Shown here one piece after another: positions 15,625-24,652 of a stretch of DNA of 64,000 bases. The notes below the pieces were generated by a model. The model made no database searches. It had not been told where the DNA came from and saw only the letters and a list, made by a program, of their open reading frames with translations. The stretch is from contig NZ_CP091716.1 in NCBI RefSeq assembly GCF_022009635.1, forward strand, positions 3,611,001 to 3,675,000, read 5' to 3'. Within the stretch, counting starts at the first letter, position 1. Each line of letters begins with the position of its first letter. The stretch is from Variovorax paradoxus. Its GTDB lineage: Bacteria > Pseudomonadota > Gammaproteobacteria > Burkholderiales > Burkholderiaceae_C. The translations under genes were made by a program, and so were the position numbers.

Positions 15625-16415
15625 GCGGGATTCGCCATTTCCTGCTGGCGCTTCAGTTCTTCACGCGGGTGCCGGTGACGGGCCCGCTCGCGGACTGGGT
15701 CGGCTTCAGTCCGCAGATGCTGCGCGCGAGCGCCGCGCACCTGCCGGGCATCGGCTGGGTGGTGGGCGCCGTGGCGGCGCTGGTCTTCACGGGCGTGGGC
15801 ATGGGGCTGCCCGGCGTGGCGGGCGCGCTGGCGGCGGCGGTGCTGAGCACGGTCGCCACGGTGATGCTCACCGGCGCCTTCCACGAAGACGGGCTGGCCG
15901 ACGTGGCCGACGGGCTGGGCGGCTCGGCCCGGCGAGAGCGCGCGCTGGAAATCATGAAGGACTCGCGCATCGGTGCCTTCGGCGCGGTGGCGCTGGTGCT
16001 GGCGCTGGGCCTGAAGTTCGCGCTGCTCGCCGCGCTGGCGGCGCGCGGGCTGCAGTCGGTGGCCATCGCCATCGTCGGCGCGCATGTGCTGTCGCGGCTG
16101 ATGCCGCTGTTTTTGATCCGCTGGCTGCCCTACGTGGGCGACAGCGGCGCGAGCAAGGCCAAGCCGCTGGCGGACGCGATCAGCGGCGGCGCGCTGCTCA
16201 TCGCCGTGGTGTGGACCTTGCCCGCCGTAGCCTTGCTGCTGCTGGCGCACGACGCCGTGCACGTCGGCGCGGCGGTGCTCGTTGCTCTGTTGGCGGCGGG
16301 CTGGATGGCGCGGCTCTTCATGCGGCGGCTGCAGGGCTTCACGGGCGACGGGCTGGGCGCGACCCAGCAGGTCTGCGAGCTCGCGATCTACCTGGCGCTG
16401 GCCTGGCACGCATGA
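15621..16415 (+). CDS. cobS: Adenosylcobinamide-GDP ribazoletransferase CobS
   Basis: A 264-aa integral membrane enzyme that joins alpha-ribazole to adenosylcobinamide-GDP, the last assembly step of the nucleotide loop. Signature motifs are GAFHEDGLADVADGLGG (around residues 86-102) and MKDSRIGAFG, both thought to bind substrate and metal. About six hydrophobic segments follow the family pattern, with TRVPV near the N-terminus. It overlaps cobT and the downstream phosphatase gene by 4 bp each. Confidence 0.93.
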   Translation: MSGIRHFLLALQFFTRVPVTGPLADWVGFSPQMLRASAAHLPGIGWVVGAVAALVFTGVGMGLPGVAGALAAAVLSTVATVMLTGAFHEDGLADVADGLGGSARRERALEIMKDSRIGAFGAVALVLALGLKFALLAALAARGLQSVAIAIVGAHVLSRLMPLFLIRWLPYVGDSGASKAKPLADAISGGALLIAVVWTLPAVALLLLAHDAVHVGAAVLVALLAAGWMARLFMRRLQGFTGDGLGATQQVCELAIYLALAWHA

Positions 16416-16975
16416 GCACGCTCTGGCTCCAGCGCCATGCGCCGGTGGTGGCCGAACCCGGCCTCTGCTACGGCGCGACCGACCTCGAAGCCCATGCCGA
16501 CGCCACGCTCGACGCCGCCCGTCGCATCGCGAAGCTGCTGCCCGCCGGGACGATGCTGTGCAGCTCGCCCCTGCGGCGCTGCGCCGCGCTGGCCGACGCC
16601 ATCGCCGCGCTGCGGCCCGATCTGCCGCTGCGGCGCGACGCCCGGCTGGCCGAGATGGATTTCGGTGCCTGGGAAGGCCGGCCCTGGTCCGCGATTCCGC
16701 GCGAAGACTTCGATGCCTGGACCGCCGACTTCGCGGACCTGCGCGTGGGCGGCCACGGCGAAAGCGTGCGCGACTTCATGTCGCGCATTGCCGAGGCGCA
16801 CGACGAATGGCTGGGGCAGCCGCGCGACACGCTGTGGGTCACGCATTCCGGGGTGCTGCGCGCGGTGACGCTGCTGCGGCGCGGCATCCGCTGCCCGGCG
16901 GTGGCGGACGACTGGCCCGGCGGCGAGATGCCGTTCGGCGGCTGGCTGACTTTCGAGCATCCGCCTTCCGGCTGA
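16412..16975 (+). CDS. Histidine phosphatase, probable alpha-ribazole-5-phosphate phosphatase
   Basis: A 187-aa phosphoglycerate-mutase-like protein. The phosphate-accepting histidine lies in LQRHAPV (H9), where the usual RHG is RHA. The second-arginine region is SSPLRRC, the acid region EMDFGAWEGR, and the second histidine THSGVLRA. The operon position directly after cobS, with a 4-bp overlap, points to alpha-ribazole phosphatase (CobC of Salmonella), which prepares alpha-ribazole for CobS. The enzyme class is certain; the substrate is inferred from the neighbours. Confidence 0.85.
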   Translation: MSTLWLQRHAPVVAEPGLCYGATDLEAHADATLDAARRIAKLLPAGTMLCSSPLRRCAALADAIAALRPDLPLRRDARLAEMDFGAWEGRPWSAIPREDFDAWTADFADLRVGGHGESVRDFMSRIAEAHDEWLGQPRDTLWVTHSGVLRAVTLLRRGIRCPAVADDWPGGEMPFGGWLTFEHPPSG

Positions 16976-17006
16976 TCCCTCCGTCTGATGTGAGCGAGGG
17001 CGGCGG

Positions 17007-19790
17007 CTACTTGTCGCCGTCGTCGCGTTCCAGCTCGAGCCGCATGCGCTCGGCGACGGCGCCGCGCCCGTGGGCGTCCAGCTTCATGTAGATGTTCTTC
17101 AGGTGCCACTTGACCGTGTCCAGCGACAGGCCGAGCGTGAGCGCGATCTTCTTGTTCGGCAGCGACTGCAGCAGCAGCTCGGCGATCTCGGCTTCGCGCA
17201 GCGTGAGCAGGCGGCTCAGCCGGCGGTCGTCCCGAAAGCGCGGCACCGGCGGCGGCTCGGCGCGCGCGTCGCTCTGCAACTGCGCCAGGGCCTCGATGCG
17301 CTCGATGAAGAACGACAGCACCGGGTCGAGGTTGGGAATCGTGGCCACCGTGCGGATCAGCGCCAGCGCGTTGTCGTGCGCGCCCAGCAGGGTGGACAGC
17401 AGCCCCAGCCGGTGGCCCAGGCGCAGGGCGGCGCACACGCGTGCCCGCGACGCTTCGGCGCGCCCGAGCCTGCGCTCGACCTCGGCCGCCTGGAGCTGGA
17501 GGGCGGCGACGAAGCCGACCTGTCCGCGTTGTCCGTAGCGGTGGGAGAGGGTTTCGATCTTCGCCAGCGTGGGCAGAAGGTCGCCGTCGTGCATCGCCAT
17601 GCAGATGCGCGCCCGCTCCACGATGTCGGCGATGCGCCGGAGGGTGCCGGGCTCGACGCCCGGGTGACGGCCGTGCAGCACTTCCAGTTCCTGCAACGAC
17701 GCCCGTGCTGCTTCGGCGTCGTCGCTCGCCAGCTGGATCCTGAGTTGCTCCAGCAGCACGCAGGCCAGCGCGCGGTCCATGCCGAAGCGCCCCAGGAAGC
17801 TCCCGGCCTGCGCCAGATGCTCCAGCGCCTCGCGCCAGCGGCCGGCCGCCTGCTGCGCGCGGTTCGACACGATGATCATGCGCAGGGCGGTGTCGGGAAT
17901 CAGGCCGTCGTGCGTGCCCAGCTGTTCCTGGATGAAGCGCGCGGCGGCCAGCGGGCCCTGCTGCTCGTAGAGCACCTCGACCAGCAGCTGGGCGGTCAGC
18001 CGCTCGGCCTCGGCGCAGCGCGCGCCGCGCTCCTGCGCTTCGCTCAGCACCTGGCGGTAGATGCGCTCGGCGCGGTGCATCTGGCCCTCGACGGCATACG
18101 ACAGGCCCACGAGGCAGCGGCCCACCAGCGACCCGAACAGGGTGCCGACCACGGGCTCGCCGTCGACCCGGGGCGTCGGCTCGTCGCGCTGGATGCGCCG
18201 CGCCTGCTCGAACTCGCCGCGGTGCAGGTAGAGCCAGGTCAGCACGTTGCGGCGGCCTGCCAGCGCGAAGTCGTCGGCGCCCGGCGGCGGCGCCAGCAGC
18301 TCGGGCAGCAGCCGCGAGAGCGCGTCGTTGTCGTCGTTGCGGATGGCGAGCAGGCAGCCCAGCAGCGTCAGCCGGTAGCGCATGGCCGGCGCAATGTCGC
18401 CCGCCTGCGCCCGCAGCAGCTCGATGCTGCGGGCGCAGTCGTCGAGGCGGTAGTCGGCCAGTTCGACCCAGGCCATCCAGAGAGCGAGATTGGCGTTGTC
18501 GCCGATGGTCTGGGTGTCGAGCTGGCGCACCAGCGCGATCATCTCGGTCATCCGGCCCTGGGTGAACAGCGCCGACGCGCCGCGCTCGGCCAGCCGGGCT
18601 GCCGTCTCGCGATTGCCGGCCGCCAGCGCATGCCGCACGGCCTGGTGGTGCATGCCGCGAACCGCGAACGACTGGCAGGCCGTGGCATGCACCCGCAGGC
18701 GCTCGGCTTCGGGCCGGGCCGCGAAGCGCGTCAGCAGCACGCTGCGCAGCAGCGGGTGCATGTACCACCAGCGCTCGCGGGGCGGCGCGGCGTCCGGGGC
18801 GTCGAGCGGTTCGGGCGGCTCGTGCGCTTCCGGCACGGCGGACAGCAGGCCTTCGCGCGCCAGCGGTTCCAGCAGCTCGGCGCACAGGGCGGGGGTGAAG
18901 CCGGCGCCCGCCAGGTCGGCGCACAGCGGCGCGTTGAAGCGAGTGGAGGCGGCGCAGCAGGTGAGCAGGCGCAGCTGCGTTTCCGAGAGACGGGAAAAGA
19001 CGTGGTCGTGAAAGTACGCGGCAAAGGGCTCGGGGTCGGGCACGCCGTGCACCAGCGGCGACGACTGCACGCCGCGCCGCCGCCGCACGTCGGCGCTGGC
19101 CAGTCGCAGCAGGGCCGGCCAGCCCTCTGTGAGCCGGTGGATCGCGGAGGCGGCGCGCTCGTCGAGGTCGGGCAGGCGCATGCAGAGGTAGTCGATCGAC
19201 TCAGGCAGGCTGAAGCGCAGGTCGTCGTTGCGCAGCTCCAGCACGGCCTTGGAGGCCGGGGCGTGCGCCAGCGTCATCGGCAGGTCGTCCTGGCTGGCGA
19301 ACACGCACAGCAGGTTGGGCGGCGCGTACTCGACGAGCAGTTGCAGCGCGTGCAGCACGTTCTCGCTCTGCGCGCAGTGCACGTCGTCCACGATCAGCAC
19401 CACCTTGCGGCCCTGCGCCGCAATGCCGCGCACCAGTGCGATGACCAGCCGCTCGATGGCGTAGGCGTCGGGGCGGGCGTGGGCCACGGCCTGCCTGGGG
19501 ATGGCGGCGTCGATGCCGCCCAGAGCCGCCATCAGGGCGGTCATGAAATGCAGGTCGCCCTCGGGAACGTCGGCGAGCCGGACCCAGGCGATGTCGGTGT
19601 CGGCCGAAACCAGCTCGCGCTGCCAGGTGAGCAGCAGCGAACTCTTGCCGAAGCCGGCGGGCGCCCGCAGCACGACGCAGCGGCGCGCGCCCGGCGCCGC
19701 CAGCCGGTCGAGCAGGCCCTGGCGGACCAGCAGCCGGCGGCTGCGGGTGCGCAGTGCCGTCGCGCCGGGGGAGAGATCGGGTTGCTGCAT
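17007..19790 (-). CDS. Large ATP-binding LuxR family regulator (MalT/LAL type)
   Basis: A 927-aa STAND-type regulator. The N-terminal ATPase has Walker A APAGFGKSS (K49) and Walker B VVLIVDDVH (D135-D136). A long alpha-helical, TPR-like middle region of about 500 residues follows. The C-terminal LuxR HTH spans about residues 860-920 (LLTLREAEIAELLLQ, then LSLDTVKWHLKNIYMKLDAH). MalT-type proteins bind a small inducer in the helical region and activate transcription when ATP-bound. No catabolic operon lies next to it, so its target is not evident. It is convergent with the cob operon and divergent from the chemoreceptor gene 142 bp away. Confidence 0.9.
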   Translation of the reverse strand: MQQPDLSPGATALRTRSRRLLVRQGLLDRLAAPGARRCVVLRAPAGFGKSSLLLTWQRELVSADTDIAWVRLADVPEGDLHFMTALMAALGGIDAAIPRQAVAHARPDAYAIERLVIALVRGIAAQGRKVVLIVDDVHCAQSENVLHALQLLVEYAPPNLLCVFASQDDLPMTLAHAPASKAVLELRNDDLRFSLPESIDYLCMRLPDLDERAASAIHRLTEGWPALLRLASADVRRRRGVQSSPLVHGVPDPEPFAAYFHDHVFSRLSETQLRLLTCCAASTRFNAPLCADLAGAGFTPALCAELLEPLAREGLLSAVPEAHEPPEPLDAPDAAPPRERWWYMHPLLRSVLLTRFAARPEAERLRVHATACQSFAVRGMHHQAVRHALAAGNRETAARLAERGASALFTQGRMTEMIALVRQLDTQTIGDNANLALWMAWVELADYRLDDCARSIELLRAQAGDIAPAMRYRLTLLGCLLAIRNDDNDALSRLLPELLAPPPGADDFALAGRRNVLTWLYLHRGEFEQARRIQRDEPTPRVDGEPVVGTLFGSLVGRCLVGLSYAVEGQMHRAERIYRQVLSEAQERGARCAEAERLTAQLLVEVLYEQQGPLAAARFIQEQLGTHDGLIPDTALRMIIVSNRAQQAAGRWREALEHLAQAGSFLGRFGMDRALACVLLEQLRIQLASDDAEAARASLQELEVLHGRHPGVEPGTLRRIADIVERARICMAMHDGDLLPTLAKIETLSHRYGQRGQVGFVAALQLQAAEVERRLGRAEASRARVCAALRLGHRLGLLSTLLGAHDNALALIRTVATIPNLDPVLSFFIERIEALAQLQSDARAEPPPVPRFRDDRRLSRLLTLREAEIAELLLQSLPNKKIALTLGLSLDTVKWHLKNIYMKLDAHGRGAVAERMRLELERDDGDK

Positions 19791-19932
19791 CCCTGCGAAT
19801 TCTCATTCATCCGGCGCCCGCTGAAACACATGTATCCGGGTTTGCCCATCCCACCCTTCAGGGGTGGGGTGGCGCATGCAGGGGCCGCCGATGACGAAAG
19901 GGAGGCCCCGCAACTTTTTTGAAGGAAGCTAC

Positions 19933-21495
19933 ATGCTCGATCTTTCGAATCTCAGGATTGGCGCCCGTCTCGGGCTGGGTTTTGCGCTGTTGCTGCTGCT
20001 GCAGCTGGTCATCACCGGCATCGGCCTGCGCGAGATGGCGCATCTTTCGGAGCGCATCGCCTTTGCGACCGAGGTCGGCCAGCGCAAGCTCGACGAACTC
20101 AACAACGTGCAGTCCGCCATCGGCAAGCGGGCCATCGCGGCGCGCAACCTGGCGCTGGTGAGCGACTCGGCCGCGCAGAAAGGCGACATCGAACTCGTCG
20201 GGAGCTCCCAGCGCGAGATCGACGGCGGGCTGCAGAGCCTGGCCACCGTGATGGCCGACCCCGCCGCCTCGACCCCCGAGGAACGCCAGATGCTCGAAAA
20301 GCTGCGCGCGCTGGAGGCGCAGTACCTGCCCATCGCCAAGAACGTGGTCGGGCTCGCCACCTCGCACCAGACCGACGCGGCCGTCAAGGTGCTGACGCAG
20401 GAGTGCATGCCGCTGCTGAACCAGGTGCTGGCGCATGTGGCGGCCTTCCAGGCGCAGCTGAAGAAAAGCGCCGACGAGAGCACCGCGTCGACTCAGGCCG
20501 CGTACCAGCGCGCCAAGTGGATGATCGTGTGGATCAGTTGCGCCTCGCTGGTCGGCGGGCTGCTGCTGGCCTTTCGCATGACGCGCTCGATCACGCGGCC
20601 CCTTGGGCAGGCGGTAACGGTGGCGCAGCAGGTGGCTTCGGGCGACCTGACGGCGCGCATCGAGGTGGGGGATTCCTCGGAGTCGGGCATGCTGATGCGC
20701 GCGCTGCGCTCCATGAACGACGAGCTGGCCAAGGTGGTGGGGCAGGTGCGCGACGGCACCGATTCGATCGCCACGGCGTCGAGCCAGATCGCCTCGGGCA
20801 ACCGCGACCTGTCTTCGCGCACCGAGGCGCAGGCCAGCTCGCTGGAGCAGACGGCGGCGTCCATGCAGGAGCTGACCTCCACCGTCAAGCAGAACGCCGA
20901 CAACGCGCGGCTGGCCAACCAGCTGGCCGACTCGGCCTCGCAGGTGGCGTCGCGCGGCGGCGCGGTGGTGGACCAGGTGGTGGAGAAGATGGCGTCCATC
21001 AACGCCTCGTCGCGCAAGGTGGTGGAGATCATCGGCGTGATCGACGGCATCTCTTTCCAGACCAACATCCTCGCGCTGAACGCTGCGGTGGAGGCCGCGC
21101 GCGCCGGCGAGCAGGGGCGCGGCTTCGCGGTGGTGGCCTCGGAGGTGCGCAGCCTGGCGCAGCGCTCGGCGGCGGCGGCGAAGGAAATCAAGACGCTGAT
21201 CGGCGACTCGGTGGACGAGGTCGACGCGGGCAGCACGCTGGTCAATGAAGCCGGCAAGACCATGGAAGAGATCATGGGCAGCGTGCGGCGGGTGACGGAC
21301 ATCATGGCCGAGATCACCGCGGCCAGCCAGGAGCAGTCGGCCGGTATCGAGCAGGTGAACGACGCCATCAAGCAGATGGACCGCACCACGCAGCAGAACG
21401 CGGCGCTGGTCGAGCAGGCCTCGGCCGCCGCGCAGTCGATGAACGATCAGGCCGCGGGCCTGGTGCATGCGGTGCGCATGTTCAAGCTGGCCTGA
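19933..21495 (+). CDS. Methyl-accepting chemotaxis protein
   Basis: A 520-aa chemoreceptor. A first membrane helix (about residues 11-31) is followed by a helical-bundle sensor of about 160 residues, a second helix ([19 protein letters not shown]), a HAMP domain and the cytoplasmic signalling domain. The signalling tip contains [21 protein letters not shown], the invariant receptor hairpin. It ends VRMFKLA, without the CheR/CheB-docking pentapeptide NWETF. GAAGGAAG four bases before ATG 19933 fixes this start over upstream in-frame codons. The upstream spacer has a CCCACCC/GGGTGGG hairpin at 19850-19868 of unknown role. The ligand is unknown. Confidence 0.92.
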   Translation: MLDLSNLRIGARLGLGFALLLLLQLVITGIGLREMAHLSERIAFATEVGQRKLDELNNVQSAIGKRAIAARNLALVSDSAAQKGDIELVGSSQREIDGGLQSLATVMADPAASTPEERQMLEKLRALEAQYLPIAKNVVGLATSHQTDAAVKVLTQECMPLLNQVLAHVAAFQAQLKKSADESTASTQAAYQRAKWMIVWISCASLVGGLLLAFRMTRSITRPLGQAVTVAQQVASGDLTARIEVGDSSESGMLMRALRSMNDELAKVVGQVRDGTDSIATASSQIASGNRDLSSRTEAQASSLEQTAASMQELTSTVKQNADNARLANQLADSASQVASRGGAVVDQVVEKMASINASSRKVVEIIGVIDGISFQTNILALNAAVEAARAGEQGRGFAVVASEVRSLAQRSAAAAKEIKTLIGDSVDEVDAGSTLVNEAGKTMEEIMGSVRRVTDIMAEITAASQEQSAGIEQVNDAIKQMDRTTQQNAALVEQASAAAQSMNDQAAGLVHAVRMFKLA

Positions 21496-21522
21496 GCGGG
21501 CAGCGCGCGGAGCCCTTCGGCT

Positions 21523-22377
21523 TCAGTTCTTCTGGCGCCACTGCTCGCGCCAGAGCTTGTCGAGCTGGGGCGCGAGCGCCGCGGGCGGCGTGCCCACGAG
21601 ACGGTTCTTGCCGTTGCGCTGCACCAGGCCGTAGATGCGGCCCGAGCCCTGGTCGTACAGGGCGATGGCGTTGTTGTCGTAGCAGTCGTGCGGCTTGCAG
21701 AAGGCATGCAGCAGGTAGCGCGTGCCGTCGACCGTCACCCATTGGGGCTCGGGCGCCGGGCCTTCGCGGCGCACCAGCCAGCGGTCGGTCTCGCGCGTGC
21801 CGAGCGCGGCGCGCCAGGCCTTCTGCATGGCCGGGCCCTGGGCCAGCGCGGCGGGGCTGCCGGTGGGCGGGGCGGGTTGCTTCGCGGGCGCCGCGGCTTC
21901 GGCCGGCGGCGGCGCGGCGCGCGCGGCGCCGTCGCAGCGCCAGTAGCGCAACTTCATCATGTCGGGGCCGAGCTGGCCGGCGACGGGCTTCTCCGCGTCC
22001 AGCGTGATCGACTGGCCGCGCGCCTCGCGGTAGACCAGGAAGGTCATGGCGCCGGCCTTGCCCACGGTGCTCATCAGCGCCACGTCGAAGTTGGCGGGCG
22101 GAGGGCTGTTGCCGAAGAAGCTGTGGGCCGTCTGCGGCGCCGTGCCGACCACGCGGCGCTTGCCGCTGGCGGCGATCAGCATGTCAGGGTGCACCTGCAC
22201 GGTGGGCGCGGCCGCGTTGGCGCAGTCGGTCGACCAGCGCCCGCCGTACTGCGCCATCGCATCGGCGGGCAGGCCGGGCGAAGCGGCCTGCGACCACGAC
22301 ACGGCCGGCACGCAGACGGCCATGCCGAGCAGGACGGTGGCCAGGAGCGTGCGGGACGGGGGCTTCTTCATTGTCAT
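21523..22377 (-). CDS. Exported protein with C-terminal Ivy-type lysozyme inhibitor domain
   Basis: A 284-aa exported protein. A signal peptide (LLATVLLGMAVCVPAVSWSQA) is followed by a module of about 120 residues with cysteines C52 and C148. An Ala/Pro linker (about 151-185) then leads to a C-terminal domain with C227-KPHD-C232. CKPHDC is the protruding loop of the Ivy lysozyme inhibitor that plugs the lysozyme active site; YDNNAIALYDQGSGRIYGLV and the following strand also fit. The N-terminal module is unlike E. coli Ivy, which is a single domain. It probably protects peptidoglycan in the periplasm. The Ivy call rests on the motif and its surroundings. Confidence 0.75.
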   Translation of the reverse strand: MTMKKPPSRTLLATVLLGMAVCVPAVSWSQAASPGLPADAMAQYGGRWSTDCANAAAPTVQVHPDMLIAASGKRRVVGTAPQTAHSFFGNSPPPANFDVALMSTVGKAGAMTFLVYREARGQSITLDAEKPVAGQLGPDMMKLRYWRCDGAARAAPPPAEAAAPAKQPAPPTGSPAALAQGPAMQKAWRAALGTRETDRWLVRREGPAPEPQWVTVDGTRYLLHAFCKPHDCYDNNAIALYDQGSGRIYGLVQRNGKNRLVGTPPAALAPQLDKLWREQWRQKN

Positions 22378-22401
22378 TCGGTGTGTTGTCGGGTGTGTTT
22401 T

Positions 22402-23049
22402 TCAGGCTGTCTTCGGCGCCGGCGTCTTGGGCTTGTAGTCGCAGAAGGTGGCGACCGCGCATTCCCAGCAACGCGGCTTGCGCGCCACGCAGATGTAGCG
22501 TCCGTGCAGGATGAGCCAGTGGTGCGCGTGCAGCCGGTATTGCAGTGGGACGCGCTTCTCCAGCTTGAGTTCCACCTCGAGCGGCGTCTTGCCCGGCGCG
22601 AGCCCGGTGCGGTTGCCCATGCGGAAGATGTGCGTGTCGACCGCGATGGTGGCCTCGCCGAAAGCCACGTTCAGCACCACGTTGGCGGTCTTGCGGCCCA
22701 CGCCGGGCAGCGCCTCCAGCTCGGCGCGGGTGCGCGGTACTTCGCCGCCATGCTGCTCGACCAGCATGCGGCAGGTTTCGATCAGGTGCTTGGCCTTGCT
22801 GCGGTACAGGCCGATGGTCTTGATGTATTCCTCCAGGCCTTCCACGCCGAGGTCGTAAATGGCCTGCGGCGTGTTCGCCACCGGGAACAGCTTGCGCGTG
22901 GCCTTGTTCACGCCCACGTCGGTGGCCTGCGCGGACAGCAGCACGGCGGCCAGCAGTTCGAAGGGCGTGGTGTATTCGAGTTCGGTCTGGGGTTCGGGGT
23001 TGGCCGCCTGCAACGTGGCGAAGAAGAGGGGGATGGTTTCTTTTTTCAT
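22402..23049 (-). CDS. nth: Endonuclease III
   Basis: A 215-aa bifunctional DNA glycosylase/AP lyase that removes oxidised pyrimidines. The helix-hairpin-helix LPGVGRKTANVV contains the catalytic lysine K120, and the catalytic aspartate D138 lies in AVDTHIFR, the same residue numbers as in E. coli Nth. The C-terminal iron-sulfur loop has the C-x6-C-x2-C-x5-C spacing (CVARKPRCWECAVATFC). The length is normal. It lies 24 bp after the start of the Ivy-like gene on the same strand and may be the first gene of that transcript. Confidence 0.96.
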   Translation of the reverse strand: MKKETIPLFFATLQAANPEPQTELEYTTPFELLAAVLLSAQATDVGVNKATRKLFPVANTPQAIYDLGVEGLEEYIKTIGLYRSKAKHLIETCRMLVEQHGGEVPRTRAELEALPGVGRKTANVVLNVAFGEATIAVDTHIFRMGNRTGLAPGKTPLEVELKLEKRVPLQYRLHAHHWLILHGRYICVARKPRCWECAVATFCDYKPKTPAPKTA

Positions 23050-23158
23050 GGGGCGGGGATCGGCTTTAGCGCAATATATCGTTGAAAGGCCAAAGCCTTA
23101 CGCAGCTTTATTGCCCGCCGCTTTCGCGACAATGGCACCCCAGAAAGAGAGCCAAACC

Positions 23159-24346
23159 ATGCAATTCGCCTCCCGACTCGACAACGTCGAGACCTCCGCC
23201 ATCCGCGAACTCTTCAAGCTGCTGGGCAAGCCCGGCATCATCAGCTTCGCGGGCGGCTTCCCTGACAGCGCCATGTTCGACGTCGAGGGCCTCAAGGAGG
23301 CGAGCAACAAGGCACTCACCGAAGAACCCGGCGGCGCGCTGCAATACGGCGCCACCGAAGGCTACGAGCCACTGCGCACCCAACTGAGCGCCTTCATGAA
23401 GACCAAGGGCGTCGACGTCGACCCCAGCGGCCTGATCGTCACCACCGGCAGCCAGCAGGCGCTGGACCTGCTGGGCAAGACCATGATCTCGCCCGGCGAC
23501 AAGGTGATCGTCGAGGGCCCGACCTTCCTGGCCACCATTCAGTGCTTCCGCCTGTACGGCGCGCAGCTCATCAGCGCGCCCATCGACGCCAATGGCGTGA
23601 AGACCGACGAACTCGAGAAACTCATCGCCGAGCACAAGCCCAAGTTCGTCTACCTGATTCCCACCTTCGGCAACCCCAGCGGCGCCATGCTGAGCCTGGA
23701 GCGCCGCAAGAAGGTGCTCGAGCTGGCCGTGAAGTACCAGACGCTGATCGTCGAGGACGACCCCTACGGCGACCTGTACTTCGGCGAAGCCCCGCCGCCG
23801 TCGATCATGGCGCTGAGCAAGGACGTGCCCGGCAGCCGCGAACTGCTGGCCCACTGCGGCAGCCTGAGCAAGGTGCTGAGCCCGGGCCTGCGCATCGGCT
23901 GGATGATCGCGCCGCCCGAGCTGCTGGCCAAGGCCACCATGTGCAAGCAGTTCAGCGACGCGCACACCAGCACCTTCTCGCAGGCCACGGCCGCTCAATA
24001 CCTCAAGAGCGGCCGCATGCCGGCCACGCTGGCGCATGTGCGCGAGGTGTACGGCCAGCGCGCGCAGGCCATGGGCAATGCGCTCAAGCGCGAACTGGGC
24101 GATGCGGTGAGCTTCACCCAGCCCAACGGGGGCCTGTTCTTCTGGGCGCGCCTGACGGGCGCCAACGGCAAGCTGGCCGATGCGAACGAACTGGCCAAGC
24201 GCGCGATCGAGAAACTGGTGGCCTTCGTGCCCGGCGCGCCGTTCTTCGCCGAGAAGCCCGACGTGGCCACGCTGCGCCTGAGCTTCGCGACGGCCGACGT
24301 GGCGAAGATCGAAGAGGGCGTCAAGCGCCTCGGACAGGCCCTGTAA
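23159..24346 (+). CDS. PLP-dependent aminotransferase (2-aminoadipate transaminase-like)
   Basis: A 395-aa fold-type I aminotransferase related to LysN, the 2-aminoadipate aminotransferase, and to the catalytic domain of MocR regulators, but with no HTH. Features in order are ISFAGGFPDSAMFD at the N-terminus, TTGSQQALDLLGK, PTFGNPSGAMLS, and the Schiff-base lysine K238 in GSLSKVLSPGLRIGW. The ATG at 23159 follows AGAGAG; another in-frame ATG at 23132 would add 9 residues. The amino donor cannot be read from the sequence. It is divergent from nth. Confidence 0.88.
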   Translation: MQFASRLDNVETSAIRELFKLLGKPGIISFAGGFPDSAMFDVEGLKEASNKALTEEPGGALQYGATEGYEPLRTQLSAFMKTKGVDVDPSGLIVTTGSQQALDLLGKTMISPGDKVIVEGPTFLATIQCFRLYGAQLISAPIDANGVKTDELEKLIAEHKPKFVYLIPTFGNPSGAMLSLERRKKVLELAVKYQTLIVEDDPYGDLYFGEAPPPSIMALSKDVPGSRELLAHCGSLSKVLSPGLRIGWMIAPPELLAKATMCKQFSDAHTSTFSQATAAQYLKSGRMPATLAHVREVYGQRAQAMGNALKRELGDAVSFTQPNGGLFFWARLTGANGKLADANELAKRAIEKLVAFVPGAPFFAEKPDVATLRLSFATADVAKIEEGVKRLGQAL

Positions 24347-24355
24347 GCCCCGGAG

Positions 24356-24583
24356 TCAAGGGGACCGGTGCAGCCGGGGCGCTGCAAGCAGGTCCAGGTT
24401 GTCCGCGATGGCCGCATCCACGTTCGGATAGCGGCCTTTCATTTTCGAGAGCGTCATGATGGTCTGGAGCGCCTTCAGGTCCTTGACCGAGGGCGCGACC
24501 TTGATCTGCGCGATGGCGGCGGTGGGATTGCCACCGTTGATCAATGCCATCACCTTGCTTGCCCAGTCGTTTGCGCGCGCCAT
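24356..24583 (-). CDS. Small conserved hypothetical protein
   Basis: A 75-aa protein of unknown function. It starts MARANDWASKVMALINGGNP and continues TAAIAQIKVAPSVKDL and MTLSKMKGRYPNVDAAIADN. It is probably all-helical and cytosolic. The start at 24583 is supported by AGGTGA eight bases upstream; a further in-frame ATG exists at 24622. It ends 9 bases after the convergent aminotransferase stop, and its upstream region is shared with the divergent gene at 24653. The composition looks like a real protein. Confidence 0.65.
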   Translation of the reverse strand: MARANDWASKVMALINGGNPTAAIAQIKVAPSVKDLKALQTIMTLSKMKGRYPNVDAAIADNLDLLAAPRLHRSP

Positions 24584-24652
24584 GTCTTTCACCTGCTTTC
24601 GTTTGAAGCGCCGACTGTACACAGCGGCGCGGCGGGGGCGTTACGATCACCC

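Noticed and set aside
19850..19868. CCCACCC/GGGTGGG hairpin upstream of the chemoreceptor as a terminator or operator
   Set aside because: A 7-bp GC stem without T-run in GC-rich DNA is weak evidence; noted only in the gene entry.
17070..19922. A very long open frame antisense to the LuxR-type ATPase gene
   Set aside because: It runs opposite to a gene with clear domains, is rich in Arg, Gln and Ala, and has no recognisable motif. It is a by-product of the high GC content.
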